46,643 nucleotides of DNA from Candidatus Saccharimonadota bacterium (GTDB lineage Bacteria; Patescibacteriota; Saccharimonadia; Saccharimonadales; 2-12-FULL-41-12). Of this stretch, positions 32,686 through 41,117 are shown piece by piece. The notes below the pieces were generated by a model. That model saw only the letters and a list, made by a program, of their open reading frames with translations. It made no database searches and was not told where the DNA came from. Position 1 is the first letter of the stretch; each line of letters opens with the position of its first letter. A program made the translations under genes and the position numbers. The stretch is from assembly GCA_022842995.1 (NCBI GenBank), contig JALHOM010000006.1:19459-66101 (forward strand), written 5' to 3'.

Positions 32686-35012
32686 GCCCGACTATTGACC
32701 CTTCTCGAAATGGATTATTCCTGGTAATCGACGGCGCCGATGGCTCTGGCAAAAGCACTCAATATCGTCAATTAGTAGATAGATTAACCACCCTCGGCTA
32801 CGACGTAGATCTGATCAAGTTTCCTCAATACGACGAAGAATCTAGCTATTTCGTCAGGCAGTACTTAAATGGCGAGTACGGCAAAGCAGATGATGTTGGC
32901 CCCTACACAGGTTCGATATTCTATGCTCTCGACCGCTACGCCGCTTCCAAGCGGATATCATCGGCACTGGCACAAGGAAAAGTCGTCATCGCTGATAGAT
33001 ACACCAGCTCAAACATGGCCCACCAGGGGTTGAAGTTTGATAGCGACGAAGAGCGAAATGGCTATTTTTTATGGCTCGAAGCAATCGAGTTCAAGATGCT
33101 TGAAATCCCCCGGCCTGATATGACAGTCGTACTAAGGGTACCTCCTGAAATTTCTCAAAAACTGATAGAAAACCGCGAACAAGCAAAAGATATTCACGAG
33201 CTCGACCCAGATCATGCTAAAAAAGCAGTTCATGTCTATGACACCTTGTGCAGGCTTTTCCCAGAAGACTTTAAACAGCTAGACTGCGTACGCGGCGGCG
33301 AACTCATGAGTATCGACGAAATCGGTGATCTTGTCTGGAACACGGTGGAGCCGATGTTGCCAACGCCAAAATCGTATTATCCTAATCAAAATTCATCAGG
33401 ACTGGCGTCAACTAACCCCCCATTAAATAACGTATTCTTGTCTGAAGAAAACGGGGTGCTGTCCATCACCGAAGCCGGCCGTCAAGAGCTCGCCAAATAC
33501 ATTACTAACACCACTGGTAGCGTCTACGCCTTTAATGACCAGCTCAGCGCCACAACTATCGCAGCCGCTATGGCGCGCCTAAGCCGGCGCGGTGATGATA
33601 TGCGCATCACTATCCTGGATGAATTTTTAGGCGAAGCTGGTAAAGACGATGACCTGTTAAAGCGAGTTATCACCGCTTACGGCGACGATTCCGTACAGCA
33701 ATTGACCGCCAAGCATGTCGTTGTCGAAGGCGCCAGTAACTTGCTAACCAAGAAATTGGAGTGGGGAAGACTGGCATCGTACCTCGAGCAGTCGACGCGC
33801 TACATCTATTTCGACCAAAAAGACAACGCCGGGAAGTATAAGTACTTTACTCCTGACTACTTACCATCTGAGCTGACAGACGAGTACAACCGACGGATGG
33901 ACTTCATTTTCGAGACCTACTCCGAGCTCGTTCATAAGCTGACAGATTATGTCCGAAAAGAGTCAAAAGTACCTCTCAAAGATCAAGATGGAGCCTGGAA
34001 ATCGGCCACCCGTGCGCAGGCCTGTGACGCTGCACGGCCAGTCTTGCCCGTGGCCACGAAGTCAACAGTCGGCATCTTTGCATCCGGCCAAGCCCTGGAA
34101 AGCTTGATAATGCATTTGCTCAGCGATGATCTACCAGAAGCCCGCCAAACAGGACAAGACTTGCTTCATGAATCACGGAAGATTCTGTCGACCTTCCTCG
34201 AAAGAGCAGACAAACCCGATAGAGGCGGCGCCTGGCAAGCCTACCGATCTGAAACAGCCAATAACGTCGCCGACCTTGCCAATCAGTATCTTCCACAAGC
34301 CTACACCGGCTTAAGCAGCCGAGCTCCAGTTACTTTGACTTCCTATTGGCCTAAAAATGAATTCGACATAATTCCCGATATCTTATACGAGCACAGTGAG
34401 CTCTCGAAACAGGAAATCAAGGATATAGTCGCCAACTTCCCGTACATGCAGAAACTTGAGATTCTGAATTCCTTCATCGGTAAACGCCTCAACCGTCGAC
34501 AACGTCCGTCACGTGCCTTTGAGCAAGTGCATTACTCTTGGGACATTTTGTGCGACTATGGCATCTTCAGAGACCTCCAAAGGCACCGCATGGTAGACGA
34601 CCTCGCCTGGCAGAAATTATCTCCGCGCTACGGCTATGAAACCCCTGAACTCGTGTCGCGAGCTGGCCTAGACGACTATTTTGAGGCCTGTTTTGACGAA
34701 AGTTTGAAGCTCTATAGCTCACTCCAAGCCGCCGGATACGAGCTTGAGGCACAGTACGCAACCTTGCTTGGGCACAAAATGCGCTGGAAAGTCACCTTTA
34801 ACGCCCGCGAAGCGTACCAGATGATCGAACTCAGAACTTCACCCCAAGGACACCCTGGCTACCGCAAATTAGCTCAAGAAATGTACGACAAAATCCACGA
34901 AGTTCACCCCATCATCGCTACCGGCATGAAGTTCGTCAACCAAGACGAAGACCCAGAGCTATCGCGCCTTGCAGCAGAACGCTACACCCAATTCAAACTC
35001 AACCAAAAATAG
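32682..35012 (+). CDS. thymidylate kinase - ThyX - ThyX fusion
   Basis: A 776-residue fusion. Residues 1-225 are dTMP kinase: P-loop DGADGSGKST (16-25), the LIKFPQYDEES and ALDRYAASK segments, and ADRYTSSNMAHQG. Residues 255-776 contain two flavin-dependent thymidylate synthase-like halves. The first carries a degenerate signature GRLASYLEQSTRY (about 364-376); the second has the full RHRxx...SPRY type signature RHRMVDDLAWQKLSPRY (about 635-651). ThyX makes dTMP from dUMP with FAD and folate; Tmk converts dTMP to dTDP. With dcd overlapping upstream, the operon covers dCTP to dTDP. The tandem ThyX form suggests one catalytic and one structural half. Confidence 0.85.
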   Translation: MSPTIDPSRNGLFLVIDGADGSGKSTQYRQLVDRLTTLGYDVDLIKFPQYDEESSYFVRQYLNGEYGKADDVGPYTGSIFYALDRYAASKRISSALAQGKVVIADRYTSSNMAHQGLKFDSDEERNGYFLWLEAIEFKMLEIPRPDMTVVLRVPPEISQKLIENREQAKDIHELDPDHAKKAVHVYDTLCRLFPEDFKQLDCVRGGELMSIDEIGDLVWNTVEPMLPTPKSYYPNQNSSGLASTNPPLNNVFLSEENGVLSITEAGRQELAKYITNTTGSVYAFNDQLSATTIAAAMARLSRRGDDMRITILDEFLGEAGKDDDLLKRVITAYGDDSVQQLTAKHVVVEGASNLLTKKLEWGRLASYLEQSTRYIYFDQKDNAGKYKYFTPDYLPSELTDEYNRRMDFIFETYSELVHKLTDYVRKESKVPLKDQDGAWKSATRAQACDAARPVLPVATKSTVGIFASGQALESLIMHLLSDDLPEARQTGQDLLHESRKILSTFLERADKPDRGGAWQAYRSETANNVADLANQYLPQAYTGLSSRAPVTLTSYWPKNEFDIIPDILYEHSELSKQEIKDIVANFPYMQKLEILNSFIGKRLNRRQRPSRAFEQVHYSWDILCDYGIFRDLQRHRMVDDLAWQKLSPRYGYETPELVSRAGLDDYFEACFDESLKLYSSLQAAGYELEAQYATLLGHKMRWKVTFNAREAYQMIELRTSPQGHPGYRKLAQEMYDKIHEVHPIIATGMKFVNQDEDPELSRLAAERYTQFKLNQK

Positions 35013-35047
35013 TTGTTTGAGATAAGATTTAATGTTGTAATAGTCTA

Positions 35048-36265
35048 ATGACTTCGACGCTCAGAGCTACAGATACCATCGAATTAACGGCCGAATTTTT
35101 ATCGGCTCGTTTAGACGGCGCCGAGCAGCTGACTATCGTATTATTTCCCGGACAAGGGCCTGATCCGCGCATTGTTCATGATGTCGATGATGTAGCGTCA
35201 CATGCCTTTGAAAAATGCGTTGGCATATCTCTCGCTCAGGCCAAGTCGTTGGACTCGGAAGATGCTTATCGTGGGCAAATTGCTCAACCACTCCATATTA
35301 TTCGTCTATATGCGATGGCACGTTCGTTGGATCAACTGCTGACTTCGCAAAATAAAAGCCCTCTATTTGAGCGTCCGGATAATGTAATAATACCGGCGTC
35401 ACTAACTGAATTCCTCCTCAATAGCCTCGTCAAAGCTTGGAAATTAGAGACATCCGTCGACGAGGCCCATAAACGAGGTCTCTTCTCCGATAATTTCGCC
35501 TTAGCGAATCCTGGCGTTTTTGGCATGGGTGCTACGTTTCTGCACGACATCCGAAAAAACGCAGGCCTAAAAACGCTCGTTCAAGGTCATGAGCCACCAG
35601 TACCTATTGTCGAGCGCATGAGAGATATTCTCGGCCCTGAAGACTATGATAATCGTCACCAATTATACTCAAATGTCTTTATCGGGTCACGTCCGTCACC
35701 TGGCATGGCAACCCTGACGGGGAGCAAGGATGAAATTCAAGAAATTGGCAATAAGTTGAGAGTACACAAAAGTCTCATCGGTTTTACATATCTGAATCGA
35801 ATCGATGGAGTCCCCTATCACTCACCCCAAAGCCAACCTATTCAAGATCAAATGAAACAAAATCCGCCAACTGAGAAGACAGGTGAGCCGGACCTTACCT
35901 GTGGGATTGTTATATCCCCGACAAGTCGACGACCTTTACTAACGAGCAATGATGTTAAGGATAACCGCCTGGATCTCATAGTATTGCCCGTTAACCAACT
36001 AGACATTTTACATTCGCTCCGCCTTGCCATAAGCTGTTCTTCATCAATCAAAAGAATTGTCGGACTAGAAATTGGCAATGTCGCTGATTACCCGTGGGGC
36101 AAACAACAGGGAGTGCAGACCGCCGCAATTCACGATTACTCTCGTTTTTTCCGATTTACGAACAAAAAAGGTCAATATGTTCCCATTTTTAGCTTGGCTT
36201 ACGACGGCTCACCCGAAGCACGCGGCTCGGTCGCCACTGCTGAATTTATAAATCAATTTCTGTAA
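35048..36265 (+). CDS. divergent FabD-like acyltransferase
   Basis: A 405-residue protein with malonyl-CoA:ACP transacylase-like landmarks. FPGQGPDPR (33-41) equals the N-terminal GQGSQ motif. PASLTEFLLNSLVKA (116-130) aligns with GHSLGEYAAL, keeping the nucleophile-position Ser118 but with Ala for the His. SRPSPGMATLTGSKDEI aligns with NSPGQVVISG. GVPYHSP (254-260) keeps the catalytic His258. A C-terminal extension of about 100 residues is unassigned. FabD loads malonyl groups for fatty acid synthesis, a pathway often absent from Patescibacteria, so the substrate here is open. It lies between tmk-thyX and the rplJ promoter. Confidence 0.65.
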   Translation: MTSTLRATDTIELTAEFLSARLDGAEQLTIVLFPGQGPDPRIVHDVDDVASHAFEKCVGISLAQAKSLDSEDAYRGQIAQPLHIIRLYAMARSLDQLLTSQNKSPLFERPDNVIIPASLTEFLLNSLVKAWKLETSVDEAHKRGLFSDNFALANPGVFGMGATFLHDIRKNAGLKTLVQGHEPPVPIVERMRDILGPEDYDNRHQLYSNVFIGSRPSPGMATLTGSKDEIQEIGNKLRVHKSLIGFTYLNRIDGVPYHSPQSQPIQDQMKQNPPTEKTGEPDLTCGIVISPTSRRPLLTSNDVKDNRLDLIVLPVNQLDILHSLRLAISCSSSIKRIVGLEIGNVADYPWGKQQGVQTAAIHDYSRFFRFTNKKGQYVPIFSLAYDGSPEARGSVATAEFINQFL

Positions 36266-36294
36266 TTGTAAATAACAAAGAAACACAGTATAAT
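36266..36294 (+). promoter_or_regulatory. rplJL promoter
   Basis: TTGTAA (36266-36271) and TATAAT (36289-36294) with a 17-bp spacer, directly after the FabD-like gene. Transcript start is predicted near 36301. Confidence 0.75.
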
Positions 36295-36300
36295 ACTACC

Positions 36301-36418
36301 TAGTTTCCGAAGACAGTGACGTCGGGGCAACCCGCTTGAAAATGTCACCGAGGCACACAATCTGTTTTATAGAATTGTATGTATTTATCGTCTTTGGTTA
36401 CTAGCCAAAGATTTTTTA
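36301..36418 (+). promoter_or_regulatory. L10 leader with transcription attenuator
   Basis: The sequence CCGAAGACAGTGAC...GTCACCGAGGCA (36308-36355) resembles the conserved ribosomal L10 leader, which is bound by the L10(L12)4 complex. A terminator hairpin follows (TCTTTGG 36391-36397, CCAAAGA 36405-36411, T6). Another CTTTGG copy at about 36437 could compete in pairing. This predicts autoregulation by attenuation. Confidence 0.7.
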
Positions 36419-36471
36419 ATTTTAAGGGTCGATAATCTTTGGATACGTAACATAACGAGGAAATTATAGTT

Positions 36472-36993
36472 ATGGCACTAACTAAAGCAAAAAAACAAGA
36501 AGTAATTGACGAAGTTTCCGAACTTTTGAAGTCTTCTAAAATGACAGTCGTTGCCGAGTATCAAGGCACAAGCGTGAAGCAGCTCCAAGCTCTTCGTCGT
36601 TCAGCCAAAGAGAACGGTAGCGTCGTTAAAGTAGTTAAAAACCGACTTGTCGTCCAAGCCCTCAAAACCAGCGATCTTTACAAAGACGCCGATATGAGCA
36701 ACCTGACCAGTCAGCTTTTATACGCTTTTAACGCTGAAGATGAAGTAGCGCCTGCTCAAAAACTCGATGAATTCGCCAAAAAGAACCCAACGATCAAGTT
36801 CGTTGGCGCCTTTACAAATGAAGGCGTGTTCATCGGTGCCGACGAAGTCAAGGCTCTTGCCAAGCTTCCAAGCAAGCCTCAGCTTATCGCTGGTGTTATT
36901 AATACACTTCAATCACCTGTCAACAACGTAATGAGCGGCCTTAAGGGCAATCTACACGGTCTTCTAGACGCTGTAGCAGCCAAAGCCGCCTAA
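36472..36993 (+). CDS. rplJ: 50S ribosomal protein L10
   Basis: A 173-residue L10, base of the ribosomal stalk. N-terminal rRNA-binding domain: MALTKAKKQEVIDEVSELLKSSKMTVVAEYQGTSVKQLQALRRSAKENGSVVKVVKNRL. The C-terminal helix (VNNVMSGLKGNLHGLLDAVAAKA) binds L7/L12 dimers. Normal length. GAGGAAATTATAG precedes the ATG. Co-transcribed with rplL, 29 bp downstream, from the promoter at 36266-36294 and subject to the L10 leader. Confidence 0.97.
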   Translation: MALTKAKKQEVIDEVSELLKSSKMTVVAEYQGTSVKQLQALRRSAKENGSVVKVVKNRLVVQALKTSDLYKDADMSNLTSQLLYAFNAEDEVAPAQKLDEFAKKNPTIKFVGAFTNEGVFIGADEVKALAKLPSKPQLIAGVINTLQSPVNNVMSGLKGNLHGLLDAVAAKAA

Positions 36994-37022
36994 AGTAACC
37001 ACCATTGTAGAAAGGAACTATC

Positions 37023-37406
37023 ATGGCTACAGATTTGAAAAAATTTGCAGAACAGCTCGTTAACTTGAGCGTTCTTGAAGTAAACGAACTCAGCACTATT
37101 CTTAAAGACGAGTACGGTATCGAACCGGCCGCAGCTGCAGTTGCAGTAGCAGCCCCAGCAGCAGGTGGCGACGACGCTGGTGCCGCAGAAGCCAAGAGCG
37201 AATTCGACATCGTTCTTAAAGATGCTGGCGCACAAAAAGTTGCAGTCATCAAAGCCGTTAAAGACATCACCGGCCTCGGCCTTGGTGAAGCTAAAGCTCT
37301 CGTTGACGGCGCTCCTGGCACCATCAAAGAGAAGGTCGCAAAAGACGACGCCGAAGCCGCTAAAAAAGCTTTGGAAGAAGCTGGCGCTACTGTCGAACTT
37401 GCTTAA
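37023..37406 (+). CDS. rplL: 50S ribosomal protein L7/L12
   Basis: A 127-residue stalk protein. N-terminal dimerisation helices ([28 protein letters not shown]), an Ala-rich hinge ([18 protein letters not shown]), and the C-terminal factor-binding domain ([45 protein letters not shown]). It recruits elongation factors. AGAAAGGAAC precedes the ATG. A strong terminator follows 20 bp after the stop codon. Confidence 0.98.
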   Translation: MATDLKKFAEQLVNLSVLEVNELSTILKDEYGIEPAAAAVAVAAPAAGGDDAGAAEAKSEFDIVLKDAGAQKVAVIKAVKDITGLGLGEAKALVDGAPGTIKEKVAKDDAEAAKKALEEAGATVELA

Positions 37407-37426
37407 TTTCGACACCGCCAACAGTT

Positions 37427-37462
37427 ACGGACGGAACATTTATAGTGTTCCGTCCGTTTTTA
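37427..37462 (+). terminator. rho-independent terminator of rplJL
   Basis: ACGGACGGAACA (37427-37438) pairs perfectly with TGTTCCGTCCGT (37446-37457), followed by TTTTATT. Confidence 0.92.
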
Positions 37463-37585
37463 TTGTCACTATATATAGGGTTTTCCACAGCTTTTTATTT
37501 ACTTAATTGATTAAGCGTGATACGCTTGCTCATGAAAGTGTGAAGTAAAACGGGAAAAAAGAGACAACAATCTTTTAAACTAAAC

Positions 37586-38095
37586 ATGGCTGACGTACCA
37601 GACAAACAAATAAAAAGACTTAGGGCACTCATTGTTGAAGCCGAGACTTCATTGGCAGCCGCCAAGGAGCTCCTTTTAAGTCTCCTCGGTGATGACCCTT
37701 CAGCTACTGTCAGTGCCAAAGAAGAAGGCATCGGCAAAGTTATAGAAGGCGTCTTTGACGGCCAGAACATGGTCGGTAGCGACAGCAAGACCTATCCCGT
37801 ACCTGCAAACTACGCCTCTAAGTCCAAGCTCGTTCAAGGCGACATCTTGAAACTAAGCATTGCAGAAGACGGAACCTTCCTGTACAAGCAGATCGGTCCA
37901 ATTCCTCGAAAGCAGATCGTCGGCTCTCTCGAACTCGTCGACGGACACTACTACGTCCATGTCGGAGAGAAGCAATACCGCGTACTTCTGGCAAGTGTTA
38001 CCTACTTTAAGGCGAAGCCAGGCGACCAAGTAAGCGTCAATATACCTCAAGATGAAGTAGATGCCGAATGGGCAGCCCTCGAAGCAGCGCTTTAA
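37586..38095 (+). CDS. uncharacterised protein with coiled-coil N-terminus
   Basis: A 169-residue soluble protein. Residues 1-35 form a helical segment (QIKRLRALIVEAETSLAAAKELLLSLLG). The rest is beta-rich with basic and acidic patches (KVIEGVFDGQNMVGSDSKTYPVPANYASKSKLVQGDILKLSI). No known domain is recognised with confidence; the alternation of strands would suit a small barrel. It sits alone between two terminators downstream of rplL. Well-formed codon pattern and RBS context support a real gene. Confidence 0.7.
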   Translation: MADVPDKQIKRLRALIVEAETSLAAAKELLLSLLGDDPSATVSAKEEGIGKVIEGVFDGQNMVGSDSKTYPVPANYASKSKLVQGDILKLSIAEDGTFLYKQIGPIPRKQIVGSLELVDGHYYVHVGEKQYRVLLASVTYFKAKPGDQVSVNIPQDEVDAEWAALEAAL

Positions 38096-38118
38096 TCGAA
38101 TAACGCAAATTATAGAGT

Positions 38119-38155
38119 CAACACACTCTCGTCAAAAGAGTGTGTTGTTTGTTTT
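38119..38155 (+). terminator. rho-independent terminator
   Basis: CAACACACTCT (38119-38129) pairs with AGAGTGTGTTG (38137-38147), followed by TTTGTTTT. It ends the gene at 37586-38095. Confidence 0.9.
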
Positions 38156-38164
38156 GCTGCTTGG

Positions 38165-38192
38165 CTTTTATCTTTAGACTTTTATCTTTAGA
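38165..38192 (+). repeat. two tandem 14-bp repeats upstream of dnaX
   Basis: CTTTTATCTTTAGA occurs twice in direct succession, ending 10 bp before the dnaX ATG. It duplicates a TTTAGAC that could serve as a -35-like element. Function is unclear. Confidence 0.7.
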
Positions 38193-38202
38193 CTAGATAT
38201 AT

Positions 38203-39696
38203 ATGGGAAAATCACTGTACCGGTCCTACCGATCAACCTCATTTGACGAAATCCTCGGGCAGGATCATATCGTTCAAGTACTCAAAAACTCGATCGCCAG
38301 CAACTCACTATCCCACGCCTACTTGCTAAGCGGACCACGCGGAACTGGCAAAACCTCCGTTGCGCGTATCCTGGCTTATGCCGCTAACAATCAAGTCTAC
38401 CGCTCTGAGGAAACCAATCTCGATATCATAGAAATAGATGCGGCATCGAATCGTAGAATCGACGAAATAAGAGAGATCAAAGAGCGGGTACATATCGCCC
38501 CTTTGCAGGGAAAGTACAAGATCTACATCGTCGACGAAGTCCACATGCTTACCAAAGAAGCCTTCAATGCCCTGCTAAAGACCCTGGAAGAACCACCAAA
38601 TCATGTGATTTTTATCTTGGCTACAACCGAATTTCATAAAGTTCCCGAGACTATTGTCAGCCGTTGTGTCCGGCTCACTTTCAAGCCCATTAGCGAGCAT
38701 GTTATCGCCAAACATCTCGAGACTATCGCCAAGAAAGAAAACATCGACATTAGCGCAGAAGCCCTGGCAATTATCGCCAAACACGGAAGAGGCAGCTTCA
38801 GAGACGCTATCTCACTGCTCGACCAAATCAAAAGCCTAGAAGGGACTATCGACACCGAAATGGTGCAGTCCATGTTGGGACTTACGTCGGTTGAATCGTG
38901 CCAGAGCATTCTCGACGCAACTTTATCGGGCGATTTACCAGTGATAAATGAGCTACTCTCGAAGTTAACTGAAAACGGCATACAGGCGGGCTCACTGGCT
39001 TCTCAGCTATCCGAGCTAATCCGCCGTCAAATTACCGATACGGATCTACCCCCTGACAATCAGCAGGGCATGATCCAGCTACTCCAAAAGCTCCTGGATG
39101 TGCCGAGTTCGACAAAACCGAATATCGCCCTTGAACTAGCACTCTACGGCCTCGCTATTTCTGTGCAAGAGCACCACGTCCAACCAGAAGAGCCCCATAG
39201 TCAAAGTCCGCAAGTAGCTAGTCCTGATACAAACAAACAAGTTGAGCCCACTCCCGTTCAGCCTGCCGCAAAGCTCTCCGACGATCAGCCCGATTCAACC
39301 GAACAAGAAGCGAAGCCTGTCGCTCATACCGAGCCATCAAAAAAAGTAATCGCAGCGCCTATCACCCCAAATAGTTCACCGTCTACAGCCAATTTCGAAG
39401 ATTTTTTGAAAGAACTTAAAAACCATAACAATACTCTGTACGGCGTCGCCCGGATGGCACAGGCTAATTTTGAGGGTAATCAACTATCGTTGTCATTCAA
39501 GTTTGCTTTTCACTATAAACAGCTAACTGATAGCAAAAACCTCAATCTCGTCACTGGCGTAGTAAAGAAAATCTACGGCGACAAAGCCATATTGTCGGTT
39601 ACAATGATAGAGAAAGAGAAGCCGGCGACCAACATCGAAGAAAGTCTCGACACAGTAGCCAGCATTTTTGGTGGGCACGAAGTATTGGAAGGCTAA
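38203..39696 (+). CDS. dnaX: DNA polymerase III gamma/tau subunit, zinc module absent
   Basis: A 497-residue clamp-loader ATPase. Walker A SGPRGTGKTS (43-52), Walker B YIVDEVHML (about 108-116), KTLEEPP and sensor 1 LATTEFHKVPETIVSRC are all present. Between Walker A and IEIDAASN most bacteria have a four-cysteine zinc module of about 25 residues; here it is reduced to ANNQVYRSEETNLD with no cysteine. The C-terminus beyond 330 has a Pro/Gln/Ser-rich linker and a small folded domain (about 395-497) of tau type. dnaB follows 6 bp later, so they share transcription. Confidence 0.95.
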   Translation: MGKSLYRSYRSTSFDEILGQDHIVQVLKNSIASNSLSHAYLLSGPRGTGKTSVARILAYAANNQVYRSEETNLDIIEIDAASNRRIDEIREIKERVHIAPLQGKYKIYIVDEVHMLTKEAFNALLKTLEEPPNHVIFILATTEFHKVPETIVSRCVRLTFKPISEHVIAKHLETIAKKENIDISAEALAIIAKHGRGSFRDAISLLDQIKSLEGTIDTEMVQSMLGLTSVESCQSILDATLSGDLPVINELLSKLTENGIQAGSLASQLSELIRRQITDTDLPPDNQQGMIQLLQKLLDVPSSTKPNIALELALYGLAISVQEHHVQPEEPHSQSPQVASPDTNKQVEPTPVQPAAKLSDDQPDSTEQEAKPVAHTEPSKKVIAAPITPNSSPSTANFEDFLKELKNHNNTLYGVARMAQANFEGNQLSLSFKFAFHYKQLTDSKNLNLVTGVVKKIYGDKAILSVTMIEKEKPATNIEESLDTVASIFGGHEVLEG

Positions 39697-39702
39697 ATAT
39701 AG

Positions 39703-41067
39703 ATGAATCCTCAGCAATCAAATCAAGCCAAAATCCCACCACAAAACCAAGAAGCCGAAGCCAGTCTCTTGGGAGCACTTCTTATCGATACCGACGCAAT
39801 CGTCAAAATCGCCGATAGTGTCCGACCTGGAGATTTCTACGACGAAAGACACCGCTATATTTACGAAGCAATTAAAAAGCTTTACGACCTACATTCTCCC
39901 GTGGACGTACTCACCTTGGCAGACGAGCTTAAAAACCAAGGAAGACTGCAAGATATCGGCGGCCCTAGCTATCTCACCGAACTCACCAACTTCGTCCCAA
40001 CTGCCGCACACGTAACGCAGTATGCCGAGATTGTTTCTACTAAATCTTTGCGCCGACGACTGATTAAGGCTTCACAGGATATTCTAGAATACGGCTATAA
40101 CGAGAGCGAAAGCCTCCAAGATTTGATAGAACAGGCCGAGACACGGTTATTTGAGGTTAGCCAACAACATGTCAAGCAAGACATTGTTAGTATGGAGCAA
40201 ATTTTAAGCGAAAGTTTTGATCGTCTTGACGAACTCCATAAAGATAAAGGCACTATCCGTGGTGTCCCGACAGGCTACCGTGATCTTGACGCCATTTTAG
40301 CCGGCCTGCAACGAAGCGATCTCTTCATCCTGGCTGCCCGCCCGAGTATGGGGAAAACCGCCATGGTCTTGAACTTAGCCCATAATGTAGCTGTTAAAGC
40401 CGGCCAGCCAGTACTTATATTCAGTCTAGAAATGAGTAAAGAACAGCTTGTCGACAGAGTCTTGGCGAAAGAAAGTGGGGTTAATGCCTGGAATCTTCGA
40501 ACGGGTAATTTGACCGACGACGACTTCGAGAAAATATCTCACGCCATGGGCCCACTGAGCGAAGCCCAAATCTTGATAGACGACACCCCTGGCATTACCG
40601 TTAGTGATATGCGCACCAAGGCGCGCAGAGAAGCTCACCAGCGACCTTTGGGACTCATAATCGTCGACTACTTGCAACTTATGAGCGGTGGCTCCAGATT
40701 CGCAGGAGAGGGGAACCGTGTTCAAGAAATTTCTGAAATCTCCAGGGGACTCAAAGGCATAGCCAGGGAGCTCAACGTACCATTAATTGCCCTCTCGCAG
40801 TTGAGCCGATCGGTAGAAAGTCGAAATCCCCAAATTCCACAACTTTCTGACTTGCGTGAGTCTGGATCTATCGAGCAAGACGCCGATGTTGTCGCCTTTT
40901 TGTATAGGGAAGAGTACTACAATCCCGACACCGAACGAAAAAACATCATGGACGTCCTTATCAAAAAACACAGAAATGGCCCAACTGGAACCGTTGAGCT
41001 GTACTTCGACCGCGAGAAACAACGCATTAGCAGTCTCGATACCAAACATTCTTCTCCATTTGACTGA
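39703..41067 (+). CDS. dnaB: replicative DNA helicase
   Basis: A 454-residue hexameric 5'-3' helicase. The N-terminal helical domain (PPQNQEAEASLLGALLIDTDAIVKIADSVRPGDFYDERHRYIYEAI) is typical. The RecA-like domain has Walker A ARPSMGKTA (about 210-218), LIFSLEMSKEQLVDR, Walker B LIIVDYLQLM, and SQLSRSVESR...SDLRESGSIEQDAD. Normal length, no intein. It directly follows dnaX, and both serve the replisome with the holB product at the window start. Confidence 0.97.
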   Translation: MNPQQSNQAKIPPQNQEAEASLLGALLIDTDAIVKIADSVRPGDFYDERHRYIYEAIKKLYDLHSPVDVLTLADELKNQGRLQDIGGPSYLTELTNFVPTAAHVTQYAEIVSTKSLRRRLIKASQDILEYGYNESESLQDLIEQAETRLFEVSQQHVKQDIVSMEQILSESFDRLDELHKDKGTIRGVPTGYRDLDAILAGLQRSDLFILAARPSMGKTAMVLNLAHNVAVKAGQPVLIFSLEMSKEQLVDRVLAKESGVNAWNLRTGNLTDDDFEKISHAMGPLSEAQILIDDTPGITVSDMRTKARREAHQRPLGLIIVDYLQLMSGGSRFAGEGNRVQEISEISRGLKGIARELNVPLIALSQLSRSVESRNPQIPQLSDLRESGSIEQDADVVAFLYREEYYNPDTERKNIMDVLIKKHRNGPTGTVELYFDREKQRISSLDTKHSSPFD

Positions 41068-41098
41068 TCAAGAAAATGAGCCTGATCTAAAGCAAATT

Positions 41099-41107
41099 TG
41101 ATAAAAT
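41099..41107 (+). promoter_or_regulatory. extended -10 promoter of the multi-TM gene
   Basis: TGA-TAAAAT ends 10 bases before the ATG at 41118, again predicting an almost leaderless transcript. Confidence 0.5.
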
Positions 41108-41117
41108 AGATACCAAG

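Noticed and set aside
36990-37421. Long minus-strand frame opposite rplL
   Set aside because: A mirror of the strongly biased rplL codons; no start signal and a low-complexity product.
38100-38160. CRISPR-like repeat
   Set aside because: The symmetric sequence is a single terminator hairpin; no regularly spaced repeats occur anywhere in the window.
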